NCBI GenBank assembly: GCA_049324115.1
Contig: JBMOMN010000009.1
Span: forward strand, 310,001 to 374,000
DNA length: 64,000 nt
Source of the DNA: UBA5796 sp040752455
Lineage (GTDB): Bacteria > Chloroflexota > Anaerolineae > Anaerolineales > Villigracilaceae
Direction: 5' to 3'
This document shows positions 8,952 through 17,204 of this stretch, piece after piece (positions within the stretch are counted from its first letter, which is position 1; every line of letters starts with the position of its first letter). The translations under genes were made by a program, and so were the position numbers. Below the pieces are notes generated by a model that saw only the letters and a list, made by a program, of their open reading frames with translations, did no database searches and was not told the DNA's origin.

Positions 8952-9857
8952 CTACTTTGAGCGCCCCCGGCAGCAACTCGAACGAGACCTGGCGCAGGTT
9001 GCTGCCGAAACTGGTGTAGATCTCGCCGTCGGCGTGAGGTAAACCGGGCGGCTGGAGGCGAGGCTGAGTTTTTTGCAACTGCCGATCTTCACCAGGTCGA
9101 AGCGCGCGTGGGTGCCGTTCATCACTTCGGGGATCAGGCGGAACATCATCGCCCGGCTGCACCTGGCGATCATCATATAGTGCAGGATGCCGTCGTCGTT
9201 GCGGGCCTCGGGGGCCACCATGAACCCGCCGCCCTCGCGCGGCCCGTTGCAGACCGTGACCATCAGGTTGGACTGCTCCCAGGCCTGCCCGTCGGCTTCG
9301 ATCTTCATCTGGGCCGGTTCGTGGTTCAGGATGATGGTCTGGATGACGGCGGTCAGGTACATCAGGAAGCCGCGCACGATCGGGAGTTTATGCGAGCGGA
9401 TGGTGACTACGGCGTCGAAGCCCAGGCCGACGGTGTTGTCGAAGTATTCCTGACGCCCGTTCTCGTCGGTCATCAGGCCGACATCCACGCTGGAAGGTTC
9501 CCCGTTCAAGGCGCGGGCGAGAGCGTGATCGGGCCTGAACGGGATCCCGATGCTGTGGGCGAAGTCATTGCCCGAGCCGACCGGCACCACCCCCAAAATC
9601 GGACGCCTGTCTTCGGGGAGCTGCATCAACCCGTTGACCACCTCGTGGACGGTCCCGTCGCCGCCCATGGCGATGACCATATCGTAGCCCTGCTCCCCGG
9701 CCTGCCGGGCCAGTTCGGTGGCGTGGGTCGGGTAGACCGTGCCGCTCCAGTCGGCGTGGCCGTATTCCGCCACGATCGGGCGGACGTCGTTGGCGACCCG
9801 CCAGGCATTGCCCATATCGGCCATCGGGTTGAGGATGATCTTGACTTTGCGGGACAT
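8952..9857 (-). CDS. Diacylglycerol kinase-like lipid kinase, frameshifted C-terminus
   Basis: This YegS/DagK-type enzyme should phosphorylate a lipid or sphingoid base with ATP. The catalytic loop GGDGTVHEVVNGLM near residue 64 and the VGSGNDFAHSIG motif near 92 are intact, and KIILNPMADMGNA opens the protein. The last ~25 residues read in frame (TPTARSTPVSAATCARSRSS) are nonsense; the minus-strand +1 frame instead gives HADGEIYTSFGSNLRQVSFE, the normal family C-terminus, ending at 8941. A one-base deletion near 9048 in a CTCACGCC context explains this, whether a real mutation or a sequencing error. The complete gene would be 8941-9857. Confidence 0.85.
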   Translation of the reverse strand: MSRKVKIILNPMADMGNAWRVANDVRPIVAEYGHADWSGTVYPTHATELARQAGEQGYDMVIAMGGDGTVHEVVNGLMQLPEDRRPILGVVPVGSGNDFAHSIGIPFRPDHALARALNGEPSSVDVGLMTDENGRQEYFDNTVGLGFDAVVTIRSHKLPIVRGFLMYLTAVIQTIILNHEPAQMKIEADGQAWEQSNLMVTVCNGPREGGGFMVAPEARNDDGILHYMMIARCSRAMMFRLIPEVMNGTHARFDLVKIGSCKKLSLASSRPVYLTPTARSTPVSAATCARSRSSCCRGRSK

Positions 9858-9953
9858 GGGGCACCTCCGAAATTTGGAGTAGCGGCTTTAGCCGCAATGG
9901 GTTGAACGACTGAAGTCGTTATAACGCTGGTAAATGAACAGCGGAGGCCGTTT

Positions 9954-11264
9954 TCAGGTCTCCGCAATAATGGATGATAGGGGCAGCCGGTCGGTGGGGC
10001 CGCGGGCTTTTAAAATCGTACCGCGCTGGTATTTCTTGGCGCGGTACAGGGCGGCGTCGGCGGCGCGCAGCAGGTCTGAAGCGGTCTTTCCGTGCAGGGG
10101 ATATTGAGCGATCCCGCCTGAAATGCTCATGCTGATTTCATTGCCATCCGGCAGATGGATGAGGAGACGGCCAAGCCGGTGTTGGAGTTTGGTCACCGCC
10201 AGCACGGAAGGGTCGAGGTCCGTCTCTGGCAAGATGAGAGTCAACTCGTCGCCTCCATAACGGGCCAGGAAGTCGGTGGCGCGGATGTTCTCGTTGAGCA
10301 TCCCGAAGGTCTGGCGCAGGATGATGTCGCCGACCTCGTGGCCGTATGAATCGTTGATCTGTTTGAAGCCGTCCAGGTCCATCATCACCACCGCGAAGGG
10401 CCGCCCCGAGCGCGAGGCCCGCCGCACTTCAGCCTCCAACTGTTCGTCGAGGGCGCGGCGGTTGGGCAGCCCGGTCAGGATGTCCACTTTGGCCTGCTGG
10501 CTGACCAGCTCGTGCAGGCGGGCGTTTTCGATGGCGACCGCAGCGTGGTCCACCAGGACGGTGATCAGCCGCATTTGCGCTTCGGAGAACTCGCCCGGCT
10601 GCGAACGGGACAGGTTCATCACGCCCACAACGCTGTCGTCCACCTTGATGGGCAGGCTGACGATCGAGCCGCGCCAGTGGTCCGGGGTGTTGACGTACAG
10701 CGGATGCCTTCCCATATCCGGGATGATGATGGCCTGGCCGGTGCGCGCCACCGTAGCCGTCAGGCCGTTCGGACGCGGTTCGGCAAAGGCCACGTTCCGG
10801 GTCCCGTCGCTTTGCAGGGCCGAGCCGAACACCAGTTTATCTCTTTCTTTGTCGTAGAGGAAAATGTGGGCGGCAAAGGCATTGTCGAGCAGCCGCATGG
10901 CTTCTTCGACCACCGCCTGGAGCACCTGTTTCAGGTCCAGGCTGGAGGTGAGGTGGACGCTGATCTTCTTGAGCGCTTCCAGTTCGTCGGCCTGCTGGAT
11001 GACGACCGCCAATAAACGCTCATAAGAAACCAGGTCATTCAATAGCTTTAAAACAGCCTCACCCCGGTCATCGGGGTAGAGTTCCTTTTCCAAAGTCGAT
11101 GAAAGTGCCCCTAGCAGTTGTCTTAGCGTTTCTCGTTGGCGGGCTGGCAGGTCAATTTCTTCGAGGTGTTTACGAACTTCGTTATAACTCTTGATATAGG
11201 AGGCGCTCACAGGAAAATGTTCCTCTTCGTTGAAATTATAATATAAGAATTTATCCGAAATCAT
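9954..11264 (-). CDS. GAF-GGDEF diguanylate cyclase
   Basis: This 436-residue protein should make cyclic di-GMP from two GTP. A helical N-terminal part (1-100) leads to a GAF domain (about 105-247, ending VLVDHAAVAIENARLHEL) and a GGDEF domain (about 260-420). The signature is RYGGDEL at 335-341, a tolerated variant of GGDEF. The product-inhibition I-site RATD lies five residues before it (328-331), so feedback by c-di-GMP is likely. DILTGLPNRRALDEQL and MDLDGFKQINDSYGH are also typical. There are no membrane segments, so it is a cytosolic sensor; the GAF ligand is unknown. Confidence 0.93.
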   Translation of the reverse strand: MISDKFLYYNFNEEEHFPVSASYIKSYNEVRKHLEEIDLPARQRETLRQLLGALSSTLEKELYPDDRGEAVLKLLNDLVSYERLLAVVIQQADELEALKKISVHLTSSLDLKQVLQAVVEEAMRLLDNAFAAHIFLYDKERDKLVFGSALQSDGTRNVAFAEPRPNGLTATVARTGQAIIIPDMGRHPLYVNTPDHWRGSIVSLPIKVDDSVVGVMNLSRSQPGEFSEAQMRLITVLVDHAAVAIENARLHELVSQQAKVDILTGLPNRRALDEQLEAEVRRASRSGRPFAVVMMDLDGFKQINDSYGHEVGDIILRQTFGMLNENIRATDFLARYGGDELTLILPETDLDPSVLAVTKLQHRLGRLLIHLPDGNEISMSISGGIAQYPLHGKTASDLLRAADAALYRAKKYQRGTILKARGPTDRLPLSSIIAET

Positions 11265-11352
11265 ACCCCTAACGTTACTGTAAATTTAGACCCTTTCAAC
11301 CCGCCAAAAGTCTCATTTGTGTCTCTCCACCGGACAAAGTTTTGTGGGCTTT

Positions 11353-11634
11353 CTGGTATTTGGTGGGGTCGCCCATTTTTTCACCAGTGAGCTCACAGAG
11401 TCTACAGAGAAAACCTTTCAGGCTCTTCCGTAACAAACGGGAAAGAGCCTAAACACAAAGTAACACGAAGGCTCTCAAAGGGAAAAAGCGCCTTGCCGTA
11501 AAGATTTTCCTTCGTTGACTCCCTGGCACCGCCCGCCACGATAGTCCCTGAAGCGGAGCGGAGCGGGAGGGCAGGTGTTGTGTTCCTTCGTGTTTCAAAG
11601 GTTTTCCCGTTAAAAACGGGAGAGCCACCTTTTT
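11353..11634 (+). repeat. Dispersed repeat, copy A
   Basis: This ~280-bp non-coding element has an almost identical inverted partner at 18980-19313. Shared outer blocks include CTGGTATTTGGTGG, CACAGAGTCTACAGAG, AACAAACGGGAAAGAGCC and the closing ACGGGAGAGCCACC; the middle differs between copies. It holds smaller internal inverted repeats. No gene is visible between 11265 and 11717 apart from this element. Confidence 0.8.
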
Positions 11635-11717
11635 TGGGGAATCCGGCCCGCCGGCTGCGGGCCTCAACCGGCTGCCTTATGTTAAAATGAACCCATCCTG
11701 ACAAACGGAGTATCCCT

Positions 11718-12509
11718 GTGACCCAACCCTCGCGGCCCGTATTTCCCCCGGCTACACCGCTCCAGCCGCGCAAACGCGCCATCCTCGTCGGCGCCTCCAG
11801 CGGGATCGGCGCGGCCCTGGCCCGGCAACTGGCAAAGGAAGGCTACAGCCTGGCCTTGCTGGCCCGGCGCATGGACCTGCTCGAAGAACTCTGCGCCCAA
11901 ATCAACCGGGAAGCGGGAGAGACCCGCGCCCTCCCCTACGCCCACGACGTGACCGGGTACGACACCGTCCCGGCCCTGCTGCAAAAGATCGTCCAAGACC
12001 TGGGCGGCCTCGACCTGTTCATCTATAACAGCGGCGTCTCGCACATGGCCGGACTCAAGAATTACGACTTCGAAAAAGACCGCCTGACCACCGAAGTCAA
12101 CTATCTCGGCGCGCTGGCCTGGCTCAACCCGGTGGCGGCCATGTTCCAGAGCGCAAAATCCGGCCAGATCGTGGGCATGTCCTCGGTGGCCGGGGACCGC
12201 GGGCGGGTGGGCAACCCGTCTTACAACGCCTCCAAGGCCGCCCTCACCAGCTATCTCGAAGCCCTGCGCAACCGCCTCAGCCGCTACGGCGTCAACGTGC
12301 TGACCCTCAAACCCGGCTACGTCGAAACCGACCTGCTCAAAGGCGCAAAAAAACTCTTCTGGGTCGTTCCGGCCGAAGCCGCCGCCCGGGACATGGTCAA
12401 CGCCATTCGCAAACGGAAGCAGACCGTCTACGTCCCGGCCCGCTGGCGCTGGCTGATGCTGGTCATCATCCACATCCCGTCGGTCATCTTCCGGCGGCTG
12501 ACGTTCTAA
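11718..12509 (+). CDS. SDR-family reductase resembling DprE2
   Basis: This 263-residue NAD(P)-dependent short-chain reductase has the classical GASSGIG loop (residues 25-31), NSG near 105, and an active site SSVAGDRGRVGNPSYNASKA with Ser, Tyr and Lys all present. The C-terminus VIIHIPSVIFRRLTF closely resembles the membrane-associated tail of mycobacterial DprE2 (recalled, not searched). DprE2 reduces the 2-keto lipid-linked sugar made by DprE1 to give decaprenyl-phosphoryl arabinose. The next gene is DprE1-like, which supports the pairing. GTG is the start, with CGGAG upstream. A generic SDR remains the alternative. Confidence 0.82.
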   Translation: MTQPSRPVFPPATPLQPRKRAILVGASSGIGAALARQLAKEGYSLALLARRMDLLEELCAQINREAGETRALPYAHDVTGYDTVPALLQKIVQDLGGLDLFIYNSGVSHMAGLKNYDFEKDRLTTEVNYLGALAWLNPVAAMFQSAKSGQIVGMSSVAGDRGRVGNPSYNASKAALTSYLEALRNRLSRYGVNVLTLKPGYVETDLLKGAKKLFWVVPAEAAARDMVNAIRKRKQTVYVPARWRWLMLVIIHIPSVIFRRLTF

Positions 12510-12521
12510 ACCACATCGCGA

Positions 12522-12608
12522 GTGCGTCGCACCTGACCATCAGGCCCAATCCCTTAAACGGGCAACTCCTTCGCCCGGAACAATCCTGTTTTGAAAGGTG
12601 CGACGCAC
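12522..12608. repeat. Inverted repeat between dprE2-like and dprE1-like genes
   Basis: Two arms, GTGCGTCGCACCT (12522-12534) and AGGTGCGACGCAC (12596-12608), are perfect inverses. Each arm is itself nearly palindromic. The right arm overlaps an alternative GTG start of the next gene. This is probably another dispersed hairpin. Confidence 0.6.
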
Positions 12609-12624
12609 CCTCCCGTCACAACTC

Positions 12625-14016
12625 ATGACCCTTTCACTCGAAAAATCCTTCACCCGCCTCGAAAACTTCGGGCATTCGTTGAACGCCCCGTCCTACCTCT
12701 TTCGCCCCGAATCCGTGGATGAGATCGCCGAGGCGTTCGAATTTGCCAGACGGACCGGTCTGACCATCACCCTGCGCGGCGCGGGACGCAGCTACAACGA
12801 CGCGGCCCTCAACGGCGGCGGCATCGTCCTGGACCTGGGCGGCCTGTCGCGCGTTACCGAATGGGATCCTGAAACCGGGCTTGTCACCGCCGAACCCGGC
12901 CTGACGCTCGAACGGCTCTGGCAGACCGTCCTGCCCGACGGCTGGTGGCCGCCGGTCGTCTCCGGGACGATGGCCACCACCCTGGGCGGCTGCCTGGGGA
13001 CCAACATCCATGGTAAGAACAACTTCAAGATGGGCACGTTCGGCGAGCACGTGGTCGGGTTCGACGTCCTCCTGCCGACCGGCGCGGAAGTGACCTGTTC
13101 GCCAACGAAAAATGGCGACCTGTTCCGGGCCATCATCGGCGGGATGGGGATGCTGGGCGTGATCACCTCGGTCACGCTGCAAATGAAGAAGATCGTGTCG
13201 GGGCTGCTCGAAGTCCACGCCTGGCCGACGCGCAGCCTCGAAGAGCAGCTCGACAGCCTGCTGGAGGGCGCGCCGCAGTACGACTACATCGTCGGCTGGC
13301 TCGACACGATCACCATCGGCCACGGCCAGATCCACGCCGCCAACTACGTCCACGACGACCCCGACCCGGCCAGGATGCAGGTCGGCTACCAGACCCTGCC
13401 GGGCCGCCTGTTCGGCGTAATGCCCAAAAGCCTGCTGCACTACTTCATGACCCCGTTCATGAACAATTTCGGCGCGTGGGGCGTCAACACCGCCAAGTAC
13501 CTCGCCAGCCTGCGCCGCCACACCTTCCGCCAGAGCCACGCCGCCTTCCACTTTTTGCTGGACTACGTCCCGAAGTGGGAACTCTCTTACGGGCGCGGCG
13601 GGCTGATCCAGTACCAATCCTTCCTGCCCAAGGAAACTGCGCTCCAGGCCTGGACCGGGATGCTGGATACCGCCAAAGCGCGCGGACTGCCCTCCTACCT
13701 GGGCGTGACCAAGCGCCACCGCCCGGACGAGTTCCTGCTCTCTCACGCCGTGGACGGCTTCTCGCTGGCCCTGGATTTCAAGGTCACGGACGGCAACCGG
13801 GCGCGCCTGCTGGCGTTGCTGCAAGACTTCGACCGGATGGTGCTCGAATCTGGCGGTCGCTTCTACTTTGCCAAGAACAGCGAGACGTCCCCCGAAACCG
13901 CCCTGGCCTTCCTCGGCGAGGAGACGGTGGCGCGCTTCAAGGCCCTCAAAAAACGCACCGACCCGCACAACCTGCTCGAATCCGATTTATACCGGCGGGT
14001 ATTCGGCGCATTGTAA
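12625..14016 (+). CDS. FAD-binding oxidoreductase resembling DprE1
   Basis: This 463-residue VAO/PCMH-family flavoprotein has a FAD-binding N-terminal half (RGAGRSYNDAALNGGGIVLD near residue 50; GTMATTLGGCLGTNIHGKN near 120; TFGEHVVGFDVLLPTG next) and a substrate half (RGGLIQYQSFLPKE; FYFAKNSETSPETALAF near the end). HGKN, the G-S/T-FG-HV block and the LQYQ/IQYQ stretch are shared with mycobacterial DprE1, which oxidises decaprenyl-phosphoryl ribose. At the place of the DprE1 benzothiazinone-target Cys this protein appears to have Ala (SLALDF). ATG 12625 is chosen; a GTG at 12598 is possible. D-arabinono-lactone oxidase is the wider-family alternative. Confidence 0.82.
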   Translation: MTLSLEKSFTRLENFGHSLNAPSYLFRPESVDEIAEAFEFARRTGLTITLRGAGRSYNDAALNGGGIVLDLGGLSRVTEWDPETGLVTAEPGLTLERLWQTVLPDGWWPPVVSGTMATTLGGCLGTNIHGKNNFKMGTFGEHVVGFDVLLPTGAEVTCSPTKNGDLFRAIIGGMGMLGVITSVTLQMKKIVSGLLEVHAWPTRSLEEQLDSLLEGAPQYDYIVGWLDTITIGHGQIHAANYVHDDPDPARMQVGYQTLPGRLFGVMPKSLLHYFMTPFMNNFGAWGVNTAKYLASLRRHTFRQSHAAFHFLLDYVPKWELSYGRGGLIQYQSFLPKETALQAWTGMLDTAKARGLPSYLGVTKRHRPDEFLLSHAVDGFSLALDFKVTDGNRARLLALLQDFDRMVLESGGRFYFAKNSETSPETALAFLGEETVARFKALKKRTDPHNLLESDLYRRVFGAL

Positions 14017-14031
14017 TTTTCATCCACAGAT

Positions 14032-14081
14032 TTCACAGATTGCGCAGATAAACCCAAAGAAAATCTGTGAAATCTGTGGAT
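14032..14081. repeat. Perfect hairpin, CACAGATTTCACAGAT type
   Basis: Perfect 19-base arms at 14032-14050 and 14063-14081 surround a 12-base loop between the DprE1-like gene and the glycosyltransferase start. The ATCTGTGAAATCTGTGG motif is related to the repeat at 1-88. It may act as an RNA hairpin just before the AAGG RBS of the next gene. Confidence 0.7.
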
Positions 14082-14093
14082 AAACAAGGTTCT

Positions 14094-15098
14094 ATGCCCC
14101 CAACCGTTGACCTGGTAATTCCCGTTTACAACGAATCCGGCGTGGTGGAACAGTTCCACGCCCAACTGCGGCAGGTGATCGACGCCCTGCCGGATGAGTT
14201 CGGCATCCTTTACGTCAACGACGGTTCCTCGGACGGGACCGCCGATGATCTGGCGCGAATCGCCGCCTCGGACCAGCGCGTCACCGTGCTGGAACTGAGC
14301 CGCAACTTCGGCCACCAGGCGGCCCTCTCAGCCGGGCTGGCGCGTGCCGAAGGCGACGTGGTCATCTCGCTCGACGGCGACGGCCAGCACCCCCCCGCCC
14401 TCATCCCGGAGATGCTCAAACTGGTCGAGCAAGGCTACGACATCGTCCAGACCCAGCGCCTGGACGACGCCCAGGGCGCCTCCTTCAAGCACGTGACCTC
14501 GCGCGGCTTCTACTGGCTGATCAACCGCATGAGCGGCACCCCCATCCAGCCCGGCGCGGCGGACTTCCGGGCCATGTCCCGCCGGGCGGTGGACGCGCTG
14601 GTCTCGATGCCGGAGTATCACCGCTTCCTGCGCGGCATGGTCTCGTGGATCGGCTTCCCGACTGTGATCCTGCCCTACCAGCCCCCGAAGCGGCTGGGCG
14701 GCTCGTCGAAGTATTCGCTCAAGAAAATGCTCCGTCTGGCCGGGGACGCGGTTTTCTCGTTCTCGCTCATGCCGCTCTATCTCGGCATTTCGCTTGGAGG
14801 GCTGTTCCTGCTCCTGGCGGTGCTGGAAGTCATCTACGTGCTCAGCTTTTGGGTCACGGGACGGCAATCCACGCTGGAGCCGGGCTGGAGTTCGCTGATG
14901 TTCGTGCTGCTGATCGTCGGCGGCGTGATCATGATCCTGCTGGGCTTCATCGGCATGTACATCGGCTACATCTTCCAGGAAGTCAAACGCCGGCCGGTAT
15001 TCATTGTCCGCCGCGAATATGGCGGAAAAAATAACGAGTCAGCGAGTCAGCGGGTCGGCGATTCAGCAAGTCAGCGAGTCGACGAGACACTCGGCTAA
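14094..15098 (+). CDS. GT2 family polyprenyl-phosphate glycosyltransferase
   Basis: This 334-residue enzyme resembles dolichol-phosphate-mannose synthase and GtrB: it should move a sugar from a nucleotide donor to polyprenyl phosphate at the inner membrane face. It starts VDLVIPVYNESGVVEQF, has YVNDGSSDGTADDL near residue 40, SRNFGHQAALSAGL, and the metal-binding DGDGQHPP near 92. Two C-terminal membrane helices (PLYLGISLGGLFLLLAVL; VLLIVGGVIMILLGFIGMYI) match this subfamily. AAGG precedes the ATG. The last ~20 residues (ESASQRVGDSASQRV) are translated repeat units (AGCGAGTC), a tail not expected in the family. It fits a lipid-linked-sugar role with its neighbours. Confidence 0.9.
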   Translation: MPPTVDLVIPVYNESGVVEQFHAQLRQVIDALPDEFGILYVNDGSSDGTADDLARIAASDQRVTVLELSRNFGHQAALSAGLARAEGDVVISLDGDGQHPPALIPEMLKLVEQGYDIVQTQRLDDAQGASFKHVTSRGFYWLINRMSGTPIQPGAADFRAMSRRAVDALVSMPEYHRFLRGMVSWIGFPTVILPYQPPKRLGGSSKYSLKKMLRLAGDAVFSFSLMPLYLGISLGGLFLLLAVLEVIYVLSFWVTGRQSTLEPGWSSLMFVLLIVGGVIMILLGFIGMYIGYIFQEVKRRPVFIVRREYGGKNNESASQRVGDSASQRVDETLG

Positions 15099-15128
15099 CT
15101 GGTCTCTAATCTCTGCTCTCTGATCTCT

Positions 15129-17204
15129 ATGAGCCGCAAACTGACCCTCCCCACCTGGACGACCCCGCTGCTTTTCGGCGCGGTGGTCTTCCTCGCTTAC
15201 GGACTGCTCGCCCGCCAGCAGGGATTCTACTGGGACGACTTGCCTTTTGCCTGGATCGGGCGCTATTTCGGCGCGGAGGGCTACGCCCGCTATTTCGCCA
15301 CCAACCGTCCCCTGCGGACCTGGTTCTTCGCTCTGTTCAACTCGCTTCTGGGACAAAACCCGTTCTACTGGCAACTCTTCGCCCTCTTCTGGCGCTGGAT
15401 GACCGGCCTGTCGCTCTGGGGACTGCTGCGGCTGGTCTGGCCGAAAGCCGAGCGGCAGATCGTCTGGGTCGTGTTGCTCTTCCTCATTTATCCCGGCTTT
15501 GGGCAGCAATATATCGCCATCAATTACAGCAATTTTTTCTTCATCCAAACTGTCTTATTCGTCTCGCTGGCGCTGATGGTGCTGGCACTCAAGCACCGGC
15601 GCTGGTTCTGGCCGCTGACCGTCGTCTCGCTGGGCCTCTCGGCCCTCAACCTGTTCACCCTCGAATACTTCGCCCTGCTCGACCTCCTGCGCCCGATCCT
15701 GATCTGGGTGGTTATTGCTGAAAACCAAAAATTCACCATTGAGCACACGGAGAACACGGAGAAAAACAAAAAAATCTCTGTGGACTCCGTGATCTCTGTG
15801 GTGAGAATTAAAACCACCGCCCGGCACACAACCCCTTACTACTTACTAATTACTATTTACCTCCTCTGGCGCGTCTTCATCTTCAAGTTCCAGACCTACC
15901 AGCCCGTGCTGGCGGATGAGATGCAGGTCTCGCCCTGGATCGCCTCGCTGGGACTGCTCGGCACGCTGCTGCACGACCTGTACGTCACCGGGATCGAAGC
16001 CTGGGTCAACGCCTTCAAAATTCCCAACCTGACAGCCTTCGGGCCGCGCTCGACCCTGGTCTATGCCGGGGCGGTGATCGCGGGCGCGGTCGGGGTGGCG
16101 GTGTTCTCTTGGGTAACGGGAGCAGGCCACTCTTCCAGGAAAACCGCTTTCGCATGGATCCTCTCCGGGCTGGCGGCCATGCTCCTGGCCGGCGTCCCCT
16201 TCTGGCTGACGCGTCTCCCCATCCGCCTCGAATTCCCCAACGACCGCTTCACCCTGCCGTTCGCCCTGGGCGTCAGCCTCGTCCTCGTCGGCCTGTTGGA
16301 ACTCCTGCCGCCCCGGCGCTGGCTCCAGCCGGTGATCGTCGCCCTGCTGGTCGGGCTGGCGGTCGGCGTCCAGTTCCAGAACGCCAACCTCTATCGCCGC
16401 GACTGGACCCTGGTGCGGTCGTTCTTCTGGCAACTGACCTGGCGCGCCCCGGCCCTCGAACCGGACACGCTCCTGCTCTCGTTCGCCTCGCCGGTGGCCC
16501 ACTCCAGCGACAACTCGATGACCGCCCCGCTCAACTGGACCTACGCCCCCGGCCTGGGCGGCTGGCAAATGCCGTATCTCTACTACTTCATTGACGTGCG
16601 CCTGGGCAAGTCGCTCCCGGCCCTCGCACCCGGCCTGCCGATCTCCGAAGATTACCTGACGACTTATTTCGAGGGCAGCACGTCCAACGCGGTGGTGCTG
16701 GATTACGCCCCGCCCGGCTGCCTGCGGATTCTGCACCCCGGCTACGACGCGGGCATCCCGCTGCTGCCGCCGCTGACCAAAGACGCCCTGCCGCTCTCGA
16801 ACCTTGACCGGATCATCCCCGGAGATGGGCCTGCCGCGCGTCCCCCGGACTTTTTGTTCGGCCCCGAGCCGGAGCGCCGCTGGTGCTACTATTTCGAGAA
16901 GGCCGAGTTGGCCCGCCAGTTGGGTGACTGGGCCGAGGTCGCCCGCCTGGGTGAGAAAGCCTTCGCTCTGGGCGATTATCCCAACGAGGCTACCGAGCGA
17001 GTGGTTTTCCTGGAAGGCTACGCCCGCACCGGGAACCTGGCCAAAGCCCGCAAACTGAGCGACCAGACCATCGCCGTCACGCCGCTGGCCGGGCCGATGC
17101 TCTGCCAGACTTGGGCCCGCATCGAACAGTCAACGGATTGGGGGGCGGAGGATCTGGCCTTGATCCGTGAAACCCAGGCCGGATTGGAGTGCGGCCAGCC
17201 ATGA
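15129..17204 (+). CDS. GT-C-like multipass membrane glycosyltransferase
   Basis: This 691-residue protein has about eleven membrane segments and a soluble C-terminal part (540-691) with TPR-like helices (ELARQLGDWAEVARLGEKAF). The first periplasmic loop has GFYWDDLPFAW, an acidic-pair motif at the place where GT-C enzymes keep their catalytic Asp. GT-C enzymes use polyprenyl-phosphate sugars, matching the GT2 just upstream. Around residue 205 a hydrophilic block (EHTENTEKNKKIS) derives from a dispersed repeat at 15735-15804. The gene ends in an ATGA overlap with lipB. No family name beyond GT-C-like is safe. Confidence 0.7.
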   Translation: MSRKLTLPTWTTPLLFGAVVFLAYGLLARQQGFYWDDLPFAWIGRYFGAEGYARYFATNRPLRTWFFALFNSLLGQNPFYWQLFALFWRWMTGLSLWGLLRLVWPKAERQIVWVVLLFLIYPGFGQQYIAINYSNFFFIQTVLFVSLALMVLALKHRRWFWPLTVVSLGLSALNLFTLEYFALLDLLRPILIWVVIAENQKFTIEHTENTEKNKKISVDSVISVVRIKTTARHTTPYYLLITIYLLWRVFIFKFQTYQPVLADEMQVSPWIASLGLLGTLLHDLYVTGIEAWVNAFKIPNLTAFGPRSTLVYAGAVIAGAVGVAVFSWVTGAGHSSRKTAFAWILSGLAAMLLAGVPFWLTRLPIRLEFPNDRFTLPFALGVSLVLVGLLELLPPRRWLQPVIVALLVGLAVGVQFQNANLYRRDWTLVRSFFWQLTWRAPALEPDTLLLSFASPVAHSSDNSMTAPLNWTYAPGLGGWQMPYLYYFIDVRLGKSLPALAPGLPISEDYLTTYFEGSTSNAVVLDYAPPGCLRILHPGYDAGIPLLPPLTKDALPLSNLDRIIPGDGPAARPPDFLFGPEPERRWCYYFEKAELARQLGDWAEVARLGEKAFALGDYPNEATERVVFLEGYARTGNLAKARKLSDQTIAVTPLAGPMLCQTWARIEQSTDWGAEDLALIRETQAGLECGQP

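Noticed and set aside
12634..13968. 444-residue minus-strand frame
   Set aside because: It is antisense to the DprE1-like gene; the sense frame has full family motifs.
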